Origin: Pyxicephalus adspersus
Lineage: Eukaryota > Chordata > Amphibia > Anura > Pyxicephalidae
Assembly: GCF_032062135.1 (NCBI RefSeq)
Contig: NC_092858.1
Span: 165,938,664-166,002,663 of the forward strand
Reading direction: 5' to 3'
DNA: 64,000 bases
A model generated the notes under the pieces. It worked only from the letters and a program-made list of their open reading frames with translations. It was not told the origin of the DNA and ran no database searches. Of the stretch, positions 11,580 through 24,700 are shown one piece after another; position 1 is the stretch's first letter; each line of letters begins with the position of its first letter. A program made the translations under genes and the position numbers.

Positions 11580-14395
11580 GCCTGCTCTTATCAGACGTGA
11601 CATGATGTGACAGTGTGGATTCCACATGTGTTTGCAAAGGTGGGCAACCAAAAACCTCTTTTTCAACCTGTGTAGTCTAACAAATTAGTTAGGGTTTATT
11701 TTTTTGCTGGATAGCTTGTTCACTCCCTTTCTGCTAGTTTCAAACAGACAAATACACCTAAACCTTTCCCAGTCACCATTCCCAAGGTGTTCTGTAGTCC
11801 ACCAGAAGGGACTGAACTAGCGACATTGTAACTGGTATCAGCAAGCACATGCAGACAAAACAAAAGATTCATCAGCTCACAAAATCTCCGGCAAGATTAA
11901 CAGGTACTTAATCTAGTTAAAGAACAGATATAATAAAAACACTTTAAATGGCAAATATAACAGCTAAAAGAATGGAAAATATGTGAAGTTTATTGCTAGT
12001 ATTTACATACAATTTACATTCATTTTTTTTTTTCGTAAAAAGGGAGCTCTAAGGTTGCACACATATAGGAGTGAAGTATTTTAGGAGGGGCAATAATGGC
12101 AGTGATCACCAATAGACCCATATTGCATAGATCAGTCTAACCATCTCCTGTGACATATACATATGTATATTGTACAGTATATATGCCTTGATAAGAAGAA
12201 CCAGATTTCAGTATATTTTCTTGATACTGGACTTTGGTGTGCTGGCTATTTTATTTTTAAGGATTTTGATGGTGCCCCATTGGCCATGCGTGCACCCAAG
12301 GGCCAATTAGTTTGAAGTAGGATTGCACAATTGCAAAGGTTTTATTTCCAGCCTGTGTCACAGCTGACCGAATTATATTTCTCTACTTGTCCTGGTGACC
12401 AATATCACCAGAACCAAAATGGAAACATCTAAATTTTGTATTTGCCATTGGAACAGATGGGGACAACATTTCCATTAATAACTTAGTAAGGAATTCATTT
12501 TGGAAGTTTTATTTTGGGGATACAATATACTTTATAGAGCCTAGCTCTCTTGTATTTACTGCATCTTTGTAGTTTTTTTTTTTTTCTAACACAGTTTCAG
12601 AAGAGACCCTCATATATATTACATAATGACAGATGCACATTAATCGCTCCATTTAAACAGTAAGTGAGAATTTATGGCCAAGCAGGGGATTCTACAATTA
12701 GCTCTTCAGACATTATTGACACTCATCGATATAGGATGTGTCACTTCCTTACTATTACTGTCCAAGTCATTGACAGTTTTATTACATAACACGGAAATAA
12801 TTTATCAGATGGGTTGCTTACAGCCTTGCATGGTCTTCCAAGTCCATAATGTATACAACAACTTCCTTTTCAGAGGAAAATGACCCATTTTGGATAAGAC
12901 CAGTGCACTCACAGGGTAGGTCAACTAGTAATAGAATATGTAATATAACAGCAAATAAATCACAGATAAATGATATCATTAATTATGTTCATTGAAGCCC
13001 AGCTGAACGTTGCTTTTATATCAGGAACTTCAAACCAAAAGTAGAAAAGCCTGCATGTTGCAGACAATTGCTCTCTGTGGGTAATCAGTGGTCTCTCTGG
13101 AGGGGTCAGTCATGCCAACCCTGCTCAGAATCAGACCTATAGTTCCGGAATTAAAAATAACTCACATACCTTGCCTATTTAACAGCTGCTTGTAGGACCT
13201 CTACATCATGACCACCCGTTTCATAATAGGAGCAAGGGCCTTTCTCTGCACCATGCTGGCAAGGCAAGGAATAAACATTTGATATACAGGATCCAAACAT
13301 ACTTTAAAGAAAATATATGGATTTTACTGCAATCTTTATAACTAGTTTTATATTTTCCCACTTCTTTATCTTTCCTTACTGCTTGTTGGCATCTTACTCT
13401 TCAGTTTAAGCTATGGGTCACCAGCTCTTCCCTTTGGACTCACTCACTAGTGTTTCCTATGTTTTCAGCAGGAACATTTATATGCATTTTACAATTATTA
13501 TTGTTTGAATAGTTTTCCTAAATCTTAACATAAGAACATTTAATGAGGTGCACTTATAACACTATTTGCAAGACATGTTAAAATTTACAATTAGGAAACA
13601 GCTGTCTGCTTGCTTGGTCAATAGGAAGTTCCAGTCTTCTAGGGGCAAGAGAAGGGGCAATAATGAATGTTGCCAACAGTTAGTTCCTCTGTGGAAATGA
13701 CTTGAGGTGCCCCTGCTAATCTTACTTGGATCCCCTATGTGGGCGTTTGCTGGCTGGGGAGGGTTTGGGACCCTTGTGCAGCAGAACACTTTGCACTTCT
13801 CTATGTCTGCCCCTGAATGTGTCTCTACTCAGAATTAATCAAGTCAATCTTTCACAACAGTTGTTTTGTATTTGCTTTACTTATATAATAACACTTTACA
13901 CTTTACACTTTTTTTTACCTATGGGTTCTTCATTACCATTTAATGCCGGCACATTATATACCAGCTATGAATGCAACTTGCTGTTCATAAATGTGAAAAA
14001 ATAATGTCTAACAGTCTGGTTTCATATAAGAAAATATGGTTATGAGTTCATTGTTTTTTCTATAAATTACTTTAAGTTGAACCCATAAAACTAATCCCCA
14101 TGAAGTTGATTTCTAAGACAGAGGTTTGCAAAATGTAAGTCAATATGAATCAATCTGTCCTAATGTTTTGTCGAGGGTCTGTTCCAGGGTGTCTGCTCGG
14201 CAGATGTGGACAGCGGCGGAGCTGGTTTAGTTGGAGCCATTTCTCGCTTTTGATTCTGGATTTTTGGATTTTTAGCATGTCAGCGTCTGATCCATCCAAT
14301 AGCTAGTGGTGGGGCAGCCATCTTAGATTTGGAGGTCTCTCGAAGGTGACAAATATGCATTTAGGAAAAATTTTCAATTAGTAGGAATTATGGGA
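11580..14395. other. Unassigned sequence
   Basis: No gene recognised. Short T and A homopolymers occur (for example near 12025 and 12575). The 92-codon frame at 13726-14004 and the 75-codon minus frame at 13562-13789 lack any recognisable domain and overlap each other. Confidence 0.4.
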
Positions 14396-14479
14396 AAGGA
14401 TACAGAAGAAGAAGAAGCCGTCATTCTTCATCAATTATTGCTTTATGTTAGTTATATAACTAGTAGGGATAATTTTTAA

Positions 14480-14900
14480 ACTCAATCTTGTGGCGAATTT
14501 GGCCGTTCTCGTTTACCGAATTTTAAGCGAGAACGGCCAGTGTAAATTCGTGGATCAAGGTCGAATTATTATTTAAATTATTATATATATATTTTTTAGA
14601 GGTTAATTAACGCCTAGTGCCAGGCATCACACATCTTCTCAATGATAGCGGCCCAAGACGGCCGCATTCATGGAGAATATCCCTGGGACTAGAGGTTAAT
14701 TAACCTCCAGTGCCCCGGGGATCGCAAATAGGAGGATTCCTTGCGAATCCTCCTGTTAAAACTTCCTAGATCTTCCGATGGTTTGGTGAAATCGGTTCGC
14801 CGAAATTTCGCAAAAACATCTGAAGTTCGAGGAAATTTTCGCGAGACAATCGATCGTGGATCTCTTGAATCGGCAAGGGTCCTAATACAGTGTCTTGTCC
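14480..14900. repeat. Hairpin-bearing interspersed repeat, copy 1
   Basis: Contains three clear inverted repeats: GGCCGTTCTCG / CGAGAACGGCC (about 14501-14538), the perfect palindrome GGTTAATTAACC near 14693, and AGGAGGATTC / GAATCCTCCT near 14731-14755. The part from about 14700 to 14850 is the reverse complement of about 28500-28680, sharing CCCCGGGGATCGC, ATCTTCCGATGG and CGAAATTTCG blocks. Overlapping short frames on both strands near 14689-14954 come from this symmetry. Class unknown. Confidence 0.65.
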
Positions 14901-15529
14901 AGTATGAGTTTTTATCCACAGGCAGATTCCTGTAGAACAGGAGCCACAGCTCACATCCTGTCCCAGTATAAATTGCTAACAGAAAGGTTGTTTATTGCAC
15001 AAGGGATCAGCAATGTCCCTTCTGCAATAGATAAAAACAAAAATTCTATTGTTCAGAATTATTTAATAACTCCCACCTGTACACGCTCCATTGTGGGTGC
15101 CGCCATCTTCTCCCTTTCTTCTTCTGTGTTCAGGATCTTTGGCCAACTTCACTGGAATATGTGTGGAAGTTAATTCCTGGCAGCAGGGACATGCTGGCAT
15201 TGTACACTGAACTGCTTATGTTCAGTATTCTTTACTAAAAAAATCAGGCAGGTACTTTTATTTTATTGAAGAAGATTTATTGCCTATCCTTTCTTCAATA
15301 AATAGCTTGGCTTATGGGAAACTTACATTTTTAGTTTAGTTCCACTTTAACAATACCTATCACTGAAAACGCCTTAAAGCAGCACTAAAACTCTACTTAT
15401 GTGATCGAGCAGGTCTTAAGGACAGGTTAAGACTTGCTTAGGGATCAAAAGATCCCATTTGGCACCTTGACAGCCACTCGGCCACTTCCTAAAGAACCAA
15501 AATCTTCATATTTGACAGCTGGTACTGGT

Positions 15530-15640
15530 ACCACTTACTGCCCTCCACATTTATTCTCTATGGGGCTTCCCTCTCCAAATGCAGCAGTTCACTGGCATGA
15601 GAAAGTGCACTGCAACCTCACGGCCAGTGTTAGCATAGCG
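15530..15640 (+). repeat. Interspersed repeat family H, fragment 1
   Basis: Shares the order CATTTATTCTCTATGGGGCT, a CTGC-rich middle and CTGCAACCTCAC with fragments at about 29325-29440 and 48595-48765. No ends could be set. It lies just before a perfect 13-bp hairpin. Confidence 0.45.
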
Positions 15641-15644
15641 ACCG

Positions 15645-15687
15645 GGCAGGTAAGTATATTTTACTGCCTAAAACATACTTACCTGCC
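15645..15687. repeat. 13-bp perfect inverted repeat with splice-donor-like motifs
   Basis: GGCAGGTAAGTAT (15645-15657) and its exact reverse complement (15675-15687) are separated by 17 bases. Each arm contains AGGTAAGT, the consensus 5' splice site, facing outwards from one strand each. Confidence 0.8.
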
Positions 15688-15814
15688 TGAATGGTCTCTT
15701 CTTCTATCAGTTCCAAGTTGTGCATGGCCATGTAGGTATATGCAGCATTTCCCAGCTTCTCCTGCAGCTGCCGGGACTTTATGAACAAGAATTATGTTTT
15801 TCTAGCCTGGCAAG

Positions 15815-15900
15815 TCAAGATGGTCTAGGATCCAAATCTGGAAGAGGAGAAGAAAAAAAGATGGTGGTGCTCACAATGGAAAGAAGACATGTAAGTGTAT
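15815..15900 (+). repeat. Exon-like repeat fragment ending in a donor-like GTAAGT
   Basis: GGAAGAGGAGAAG, AAAGATGG, CAATGGAAAGAAGACA, then TGTAAGTG. The same order occurs at 20530-20590, which ends in AGGTGGGT. The two are copies of one repeat. Confidence 0.55.
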
Positions 15901-15984
15901 GTAAAAAAAATTGTGATCGACTGTCCCTTCTGCAATAGGACCCGCCTAATAGCAATTTTTGTGAAAAAAATTGTAGTTCCTCTT

Positions 15985-16133
15985 TATCTCCTAGATTGTA
16001 AGCTCTTAGGGGCAGGGTCCTCTCCTCCTCCTGTGCCACTGTCTGTATCTGTCTGTCATTTGATACCCCACTTTAATTTCCAGCTCCGCGTAATATGTTG
16101 GCGCTATATAAATCCTATTTAATATTAATAATA
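15985..16133 (+). mobile_element. LINE 3' tail, copy 1
   Basis: Starts CCTAGATTGTAAGCTC, then GGGGCAGGGTCCTCTCC, CACTGTCTGTATCTGTCTGT, and ends TAATATGTTGGCGCTATATA with an ATA/TAA-rich 3' end. A 5'-truncated copy of the non-LTR element whose coding end is at 59095-59403. Confidence 0.8.
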
Positions 16134-16164
16134 TAGGGGGTTCCCATATATATTACCATCATTA

Positions 16165-16482
16165 GCAGCACGGTAGCTCAGAGGTTAGCACACTTTGCAG
16201 TGCTAGGTCCCAGATACGAATCTTGGCCAGGGCACATGGAGTTTGTAGGTTCTCCCTGTGTTTGTGTGGGTTTCCTCCGGGTGCTCCGGTTTCCACATTG
16301 CAAAACATGCAGTTAGGTTAACAGGCTTCCCCCCAAAATTGGTAATGACATATGACTATGGTAGGGACGTTAGATTGTGAGCTCCTTTGAGGGACAGCTA
16401 ATGAAATGACTATGGACTTTGTACAACGTTGTGTACCATGCTGGCGCTATATAAATAGTGTGTAATAATAATAATAATATAT
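16165..16482 (+). mobile_element. tRNA-derived SINE, copy 1
   Basis: The 5' part is tRNA-like: an A-box-like TAGCTCAGAGGTTAGC near 16175 and a B-box-like TACGAATCTTGG near 16216. Then come the family body (GGAGTTTGTAGGTTCTCCCT, CATGCAGTTAGGTTAACAGG), AGATTGTGAGCTC and a 3' end resembling GGCGCTATATAAATA followed by (AAT)n. The 3' end matches the LINE tails in this window. Transcription by Pol III is inferred from the boxes. Confidence 0.85.
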
Positions 16483-16484
16483 TT

Positions 16485-18830
16485 ATATCTATTTTTGTTA
16501 ACCCTTTGAATCCCTTCAGTCTAAGCTGCAACACATTTGTGTGTGCAATTGGCGGTCGTCATTGATAAATGCATTCCCCTCTGTTAATGTTCGTGCACGG
16601 CTACACTTAGTCATTTACAATGCTGATCTATAGGATGCACTTATCATTAGTACACCTCCTCCATGTATTTAAGGCTTCCCTGAGGACCTCCAGACAAGCC
16701 TCCTGGGACGGATTCCTCGCCTAGAGAGATCCTTAAAACAACTCACTGTCTCCAAGAAGCAGCTCGGAGTCCTCTTTGTGTCGATAGTTTGTTTTCGGTT
16801 TGTTAACTATTATTTAATTAAAGATGATGAATATTGTAAGATGCTTTCAGCTAATTCAATAAATAGCCTCAGTGAGGCAATAAGTAAAGAAGACAATGAG
16901 GAGTTTTGTGTCTTGCTGGCACATGATGAACTGCTCTTCTCCAATAATAGAATAGATCTATTGTAAAAAGACCGAGGATTGTCTCCAAACTTCACAACAT
17001 TCATGCATCTTTAGTGATTTTTGAGTTATTGTCAGCAGGCCAGAATATCTGGAAAGATCCCATTAGCCTAGGGAGGTAACACCTAAAGGGGGGCAACAGA
17101 CTGTGACTTGTTCTAATAAAGCTGAAGATATAAAAAAAGTGAACGCACTATAATAAATCCATTAATAATATTTACAAAAGCTAGTAGTGTAAGTATCTTA
17201 TTATGACATGGTATTGTTTTGTTTTTATACCGGGCCCTGAATGGCAGAGTTCAGAGAGGGGGAAGCAGCACAAGAAACTGGCATGGGTGTTTCAGTGCAC
17301 GGAACATTCTGATTGCAAAATGAAAGAAATATGAGCTTATCAATGCGCTGCTTCTACTGCCACTGTCCATTCTGAAGATTTGTTTGGAAACCAGAAAGAA
17401 TGGATCTTCAGCATAGAAAAACTGAATCCCCTCACCTGCAATACAGAACTGTGCTACATGGTAAATAGCAGGGCTAGAAGGGAAGAATCGCAAATCAATG
17501 TAAAAAAATGTAAATCTGTGTAGAAAGCTTAGTGTCCATGGTAAAGTTGCTTTCAAGAAAACAGGGTACCCCTAACTGAGGAACCCAAGGTTAAATATTC
17601 ACAAGTCTAATAAAAGTGCCAAATCAATGGACAAAGATTGCACATACATTTTTGAACTCCAACATGTTTCAGAGGCTCTGCCAATTCCTCTTCATCAGGG
17701 CTTGGAGTATGAGTAAACCTGTGGCTTCAGTCATTCATGGATGACAACTGTCATCTTTTATTTCATTAGTTAAAAATGTAAAACAGAATTTTATATCACA
17801 CTTACCCACTAGCAACCTTTAGTTGCAATTGCACAGTTCACCGGTAATGCTCCCAAACACCCTTCTATTCACAGGGCTGCAACAATGCAATGCACCGCAA
17901 CGCTCACATAGCTGCACATGCATTTAACTACCACTTTTACGGGCATCTTTGCTTTCCAAGAGCGAGGCTTGTATCTGTAAAAATGTATATATGTATGTAT
18001 GCATTTAAATTAGAATTTTAACTTTATGCTTAATTCTTATTTTAATTTTCACTTTTCAGGGAAGAATTTATTTCCAAGAATTTATTGTCATTGACTTATG
18101 TCTTTTTTCAACCTGACTTGCTATGTAACTTCAACTATAGCAAAGATTTGTATATTATTATGAGAATTTATTGAGAATGCTGCACCACTGAATGGTCCTG
18201 CTGCAAAGTCCTGACCTGGTCTTCACACTTTACTCCTGATGCTTTACATTAACAGTGTCACAATTATCGTCTCATTTGGAAAAGTGATCTGACATAAATG
18301 GAGCAAGGTTATTTAGCTGATCATTAGCAGCTTTCCTTGGATAATCTTCTTGCAGCACCCCTTCACTAGGCACACTCCGATTACCTATAGGCTTATCTAT
18401 TGTACCACTGTAGGGGAGGAAGTGCAAGAGGAGGCAGAAAAGAGGGTTAGCATGGTGGTAGCTGTAGACGGGACTGTGATAAAAAGGTGAACCAAAACCA
18501 ATCCAAATCTATATACCACTGTGCTCCATTTGGTCTTATGGGTTTCCCACATCGTTGTGGTCTAGGTAGCTTTATTTGGGATTTATTAAAGGTATCTATG
18601 TTTAGAAAATACAGTGCATGCAATGGCCATGAGATGAATTATGAACATGAAATTAATTCTTTCACTGGCCCATATAGTATATGGGTTAAAAAGAAACAAT
18701 TATCTTTCTGGGCACGGGCCCTGTATTCTGCAACACGTTGGGGAGTAGCAAAGAGGATTTGAAAGAGTCAAAATAATTGTACCCATACCCCAGTTTACCT
18801 ACTGCCTACAATTTGCAACAGATAATCCAA
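16485..18830. other. Unassigned sequence
   Basis: No exon recognised. Around 17655-17705 lies CAACATGTTTCAGAGGC...CTTCATCAGGG, which resembles a decayed form of the fold-back core near 40585-40725. Short frames at 16778-17004 and 17251-17556 have no domain. Confidence 0.4.
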
Positions 18831-18835
18831 CCTGC

Positions 18836-19131
18836 TAATTATAATTATTATACAGTATTTATATAGCGCTATCATATTACGCAGCACTGTACAAAGTCCA
18901 AAGTCATGTCACTGGCTGTCCCTCAAAGGAGCTCACAATCCAATGTCCCTACCATAGTCATATGTCTTTAATACAGTCTAAGGTAAATTTTTTGGGAGAA
19001 GCCAATTACCCTAACTGCATGTTTTTGGAACGTGGAAGGAAACCGAAGTCCCCAGGGGAAACCCACACAGACACGGGGAGAACCTGCAAACTCCATGCAG
19101 ATAGTGTCCTGGCCGGGATTCGAACCTGGGC
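18836..19131 (-). mobile_element. tRNA-derived SINE, copy 2 (minus strand, 5' truncated)
   Basis: Read on the minus strand it has the B-box-like GGTTCGAATCCCGGCC at the 5' end, then the family body and a tail ending in AGCGCTATATAAATACTG and (TAA)n. The A-box part is missing, so the copy is truncated at its 5' end. Confidence 0.85.
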
Positions 19132-19844
19132 TAATAGGTTAAATTAGGTTTGGATGATCACTAAATATGAACGTGGAAGTCATGGGACTCTCCTGATGCT
19201 TTCTCTTATAGGAGGTAGGAGATACAGTGCCACAAACATCTTATACATTTGTTGGTGCAAAAAATACCAGTTTATTTTAATGAACATTTCTCTATAGTTC
19301 ATTTTACCTAAATATTTTGTATTATTGTCACTTGTTTCTATTTTGTTTTGGTGTATTGGGTAACACTACTCTAAGGACTGTTGATCCTCCTGGCCTCTGC
19401 CAACTTTTCCCACTCTGAGCCAATCTTCAAGACAAATCTCTTTATAATAATTGTTTTTCATTATCAAAACAATTTTCCCACATTTTTTTCTGCTGGGTTG
19501 GGCAGTTACAAATTGGAAATAAGAGTATTTGTATTGTATTTGTAGTTTTTTATATCAAGTTTCAGAGTTTGGGGAGTACTGTTTGTAGGAAAAGCCCCTT
19601 ACACAGAAAATCTTAAACAGAAGTGACATGGAATTGAGCAGCCCCATCAGACAGCCCTTTGCTGCATGTACGGCTATAGGAATGATTGGAAGGTGATGAC
19701 TGTAAATTGTATAATGTTATTTATATTGACCTGGAAATGTAACGAACAAAGATACAATTACACTTGTGTTTAGAGGCCTACTGCACTTTTATATTACACT
19801 TCACCATTAGCGTGATGACTTTTCAATTCCGCTTTAAGCTAAAG

Positions 19845-20085
19845 CCTTTTTATGAGTGTCGTGCAATGCTATTCAAGTAATAGAACAATGGGTTTCACAT
19901 TCACAAATGGATCGTCGCTGCAATTATTCTGCTAGTGATTGTAAAACATATCAATGTTCCGTATTGCTTAGAACAATTTCAGAGCTGTGATGTATATTGC
20001 AAATTTGATAAGGTTTGCAGCATTCACAAGTCGTTCATATGATTTATCTGTCCAGCTTTAAGTGTCATTTCACATTAGCACCCCA
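19845..20085. promoter_or_regulatory. Candidate conserved non-coding element
   Basis: Repeat-free block with a SOX-like AACAATGG near 19885, AATTATTC and ATTTGATAAGG words, and no open frame. Resembles an enhancer by texture only. Confidence 0.3.
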
Positions 20086-20394
20086 AAAATAAAAAAATCA
20101 CAAAGGCTTCACATAGTATATTATTGAATTTAATGATAAGTTTATATTTTAGAGTCGTTTATTCTTATATAAAAAATTACTTTGTTCTACCATTTTATAG
20201 TTAACACTTTAGGGACCTTAAAAAAGTTTTTGACAATAACAATCATATTACTTTATATAATAATAATATATACATTGCACATAATTTTATCTTCAACATT
20301 AATAAAATTCCCTTTATCCACCACCTACATAAGAAGTCCTATCTCCAACCATATTAAATAAAAATTCTATACAACTCTATATACATTTCATACG

Positions 20395-20595
20395 TACACG
20401 TCTGTTGGTCTTCTGGCCATTCTGTGACATCATGGGTCATTTCTTCTGCAGCAATGATCAGTCCGTCCAAATCCTGCCCAATCCTGGAATTACATAATTC
20501 CGATAGTCTAGATAACTGAAGATTGCAACTAGGAAGAGGAGAAGGAAAAAGATGGCCATGCTCCGCAATGGAAGGAGGACAGGTGGGTATTACTT
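20395..20595 (+). repeat. Exon-like repeat fragment, second copy
   Basis: GGAAGAGGAGAAGGAAAAAG, ATGGCC, CAATGGAAGGAGGACAGGTG in the same order as 15815-15900, ending in a donor-like AGGTGGGT at 20581. Upstream GC-richer sequence from 20395 probably belongs to the same element. Confidence 0.5.
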
Positions 20596-20599
20596 CTGT

Positions 20600-23500
20600 G
20601 TTAAGTGGCCATAAACAATAGGCATTCGTGGTCCATCATTATCACACCCAGGAAGTCTTTCTTGATCAATGATATACAGCCGAAACTGAAAAGAGTGTAT
20701 GTAGATGAAATGTTTCGGAGATGTTGGAGGGGACCAGTAGCCAGAACATAAAAGGTTAAAATAATTTTTTTTTAATACATGATGTTTCACAAACTTTATG
20801 TCATACACCTAGGGTTTACATATTCATTACAATTTTATGGCATCGTCTTGCCCAGGTTAACCGTAATATACAGTAAACCCCAAACCCTATATTAAGGTCC
20901 CATACTTGGTCATTACAAAACATGGTGTTGGAGGGGGATAAAAAAGCTGGTGGAATTAGAAATGGCTTCTGTGGTTCACGGATTTGGAGATTTTCAACTT
21001 TGGGGAGGTCATCATCATCTTCAACACTCTACCCTACAACACCCATGAGTTTTGGTTAAACATGTAACCAAGCTAAAGTTTCCATTACATTCATGTGATA
21101 ATTCACTTTTAAATATTGGAGAACCAAAAGTCATAGCATTAAGTATGGGGGAACTCCTGATTCTGTTGTCCCCAATTTGCTACCATAGGTCATTTTAGGT
21201 CACAATATAACCCTTTGAGTTGCAAATGTTCATCTGTGCCCCTCTTTCCGACCATCACACGTAAATTCAGAGGCTGCTTATTACTTCACAGCTTGAGCTT
21301 ACATTGTTATACTACACCGACCTCGCTGGCCAATACTCACATCTACTTATAAAGTAATAACTTATTCCACACTAACAGTTACGTCCTTTGTTTGGTTTTA
21401 GGAAAATATAGCTCCTGACAAGAGATTTACAACGCTCAGTTCCCTGTAGATGAAAATATCAGCTTGGGAAATCCATAACTATTTCTTCTTTCAGGACATT
21501 GTGTGCTTACAAGATTCCAAGAGAACGTTTCAGGGAAGAATTTATTGTCCAATCAGCAACATGCTTTATCCTGATATAAAAGAGAGGGAATGAAAAATAG
21601 CACATTGACAAACAATTATGATTATTTTCTCTGCCCTCTAGAAGGTGGAAAGTAAAAACAGAGGGTGGGGTGTAAGGGGCAACTCTGTTCCAATAGCTCA
21701 ACATGTAACTAAAATATATTTGGAATAATGCCTATCCACCATCTTTATCCTTCATTGCACTCTCTTATGATTCCTTCGGTCATTTGGAGCCAATTGAAAT
21801 GCAATACTGGAAAATGTAACCATTGTCCCCTTCCTCTAGGGATGCAAGATTCAGGTCTGAGTAGTTCACCTTGCCTGATTACATGTGGAAGGGAGATGAT
21901 ATTTGACTGTGTTAGCTCCATCATGCCTGAAAAGGAAATACACTCAGGGCTATGGCAGAGACGGTTGGGTTCCTGAATTAACTGCTGTATTAGCCAAAGT
22001 AATTTTAAAGTCTTAGATTGAAGATTAAAAAAAAAAATTATTGTGAACCCAATACTCTTGAAGTCCACCAAGTCCCAGAGGTCTGTTTTGTTGTACATAT
22101 AAAGCAGGATGACAACATTTTTAGGAGCCTTTAGTTCTGCATACTCCATGATATTATATATAACCCCTAGCTGGTTTATGCTGGTAACTGTATCCTGAGC
22201 TTTTCTGTGAGGCCCTGTAGATGACCTCTACTTGATATCGGTAAGGATCTTGGGTTGGATCCATCCACAAATGTGAGGTTGGTGGTGTATACTGAGAGTC
22301 ATTATCAGGATGGAGATAGGTCAATACTAAGGTCGAGTTTCTGGGAGTAACTGTCTAAACAGGGCCCCCAATAGTATGCATGAGCATCTGCAAAGGCATT
22401 CTCAAAGTCCTAAGGCCCAAAGATAGTCTTGGGTGTCCTCTTCTGTCCACATACAGGTCAGGCATTCCATACTCATCATTTTAGGAGGCTCCAGAGTGGA
22501 GTGAACTTAGGTGGAAAATACAATGAGGAAAAACAAAGTTCAAGTAAAGTCTACACATACAAGGTAAATCTAAAACAGAATAAAGAGTCACATTCATTAC
22601 TTGTAGAACAATATGAAGGGCTTCTAAAAATTTCCACAAATTGTCCTTAAAAATAGCAATAGACCATTAGGATGCCTGACAATGTCTGCTAACCAGTGGG
22701 AGTAATCAACGATATTCCTGTAGGTGAACCAGGTTTTCAAGAACACTAATATGGACTCTGGGCAAGAGTACTAGAACTAGAAGACATGGCAGAGAAGGCT
22801 GATGCAAAGCAGAACCTACAAAGTCCCCCAAACAAACTCTAAAGCTAAAGTAGTTTGGAAGAAATTATGCATAGAATCAGGCAATGGGAAGTGAACACAA
22901 GATAGAGAAGCCCTAACTATTGCTGGATGAGAGCCCTACCCTAAAGCTCATGAGAACAATGATGGTGAGCACTCCCAATACAACACTAATTTTAATCCTA
23001 AATCATAAAAAAGTACTGTAATTTCTCTTTGTTGTGACTTTTTTGGTATATATCAGGAAATTTAGCAGCATGCTGGATAAAGGATTCAAGAGCATGGGTT
23101 GACCTGTTCTGGGGAGGATCCCACACATGAACTTTGCCCACCAATTGAGTTGCTCCTGTTGCTGGCTCAGAAGAAAGAGCCTAGTCCAGTCCAAATGCCC
23201 TGATCCAGATTAGAATGAACCATTGAGATGCAGCCCCACTATGTAGGTTCGCACCACTCTTGGTTTTTCTGGGCTTCACCTCTTTATCAGTCTTTTATCC
23301 TTTTTCTGCATACAGGATTCACCTGGTGATCTTTTCAGCTACACATTTCTTGACCGGGTTATAGGTGACTGAGTTCTGCCTGAGCAGTCTTTGTAAGTAC
23401 AATAGAAAATTTCAGTCTTTTATCAAACAATATAATTTGCACTATTTTATGCACATGTGTTTTGCCCGGTTGTTTAGAGTTTTGATCCAGTGTTCCTGCA

Positions 23501-24055
23501 TAGTCTGCAATGCAATAAAAGTAAAGAAAACTTGGTAACCATTATTACATCATTACATTGATTTTTTTAAAAATACGAGCAATGTAAGAATGTAAAATAA
23601 TGTAAGTAGCCTCTTACACTCCCTATACTGCAGGGCTGAAGTGTGAGAAAAAGAAGCAACACAAGAAACCAGCCAGTTCATATCCTGAGTGTGCTCAATA
23701 TGACAGAAGACTTTTTCCTTTGCTGACCCTTTTTCCACTATCCATTCACAGTCTACAAAGAGTCTAAGATGACCTGGGCTCAAAGAACATGGCTTAAATG
23801 GAACTGGCAATTAGACTGAGGACATCTAGTGGCAGAAAAAAAGTAGTGCAGGGAGATCTTTGGACTTACAGTGAATACTGCAGAAAAAGCTGTTTTTGTT
23901 AATCATTTATAAGCTATCATTTAAATTCTGTGGTTTGTTTTGTTAAATTGAGGATTTGCTATGCTGGTTTTAACTAGAGAAGTTATAGGTCTGGAATTAA
24001 GCAAGTAGTGTCAATCCAATTAAAAAAAGAAATATACTGTACATATGCTTTAAAT
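20600..24055. other. Unassigned sequence
   Basis: No gene recognised. The 134-codon minus frame at 21745-22149 and others show no motif. Stretches near 22250-22500 and 22700-23000 have the look of old interspersed repeats, but no ends were found. Confidence 0.35.
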
Positions 24056-24059
24056 TTAT

Positions 24060-24700
24060 ACAACCCAAACGTCTGGTCATTGTGGACTTTGGAAAAACCC
24101 TGGCCTAGCTGTGTTCAATTTTTTTTCCTATTAGCCAGCGTCCATCTCGCTGAATCCGCCAGACCCAATTCCTCTTCGCTTTCCTTCGTTTTCCAACCTC
24201 GCTGTGTGAGTAGAGTTCACATCTTCAATTATTAAATGAAGTAATTGAGGGAACATGATCCTGCTGGGCTTTCCAATCCACTGACCATTTCTGAAGCGAA
24301 AGGGGGGCAAAAATGACAGAGGCGCGGTATCGATCCGGTGGCAGGGAGGGAAAAGGAGGCGATTAACCCCTTTTGGATCAGACCAGACTGATTCATCTCT
24401 GCTGCTCCCTTTCTCTTCCCTACGGAGGTCATGTCCTTTCTTTTGTTTCCCAGGTCAGGTTTCGGCCTGACAAGTGGTAATTGATTCCCCTGCTAGATAG
24501 GCTGGTGGTAAGTGCAGGATAGAGTTACAGTGAAAACAAATCGCACTTCACAGGTCTGACCTTTTCTCTTGCAGCTTTTGTTGTGGTTGCACTTGAAGTC
24601 TGGGAGGTAAGAGACGTGTGTTGTCACTTCTCCAATCTCAGCTCTTGGTCGTGTGCGCCTGGCAGTGATTTGACATGGCCGATGATGGTTTTAAAGGGCA
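24060..24700. promoter_or_regulatory. GC-richer unique block, candidate regulatory or exonic DNA
   Basis: Non-repetitive and clearly less AT-rich than the flanks, with CpG-containing words such as GGCGCGGTATCGATCCGG near 24323. TTTTTTTTCCTATTAGCCAG near 24119 and TTTTCTCTTGCAG near 24562-24574 resemble 3' splice sites, and GAGGTAAGAG near 24603 resembles a donor. No long open frame links them. It could be a conserved element or an untranslated exon. Alignment would decide. Confidence 0.35.

Noticed and set aside
16165..16240. Possible tRNA gene (A-box and B-box present)
   Set aside because: The tRNA-like part continues into a shared SINE body and tail and recurs at several loci, so it is the head of a SINE.
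21745..22149. 134-codon minus-strand frame
   Set aside because: No domain, overlaps an 82-codon frame on the other strand, and is plausible by chance in 64 kb.
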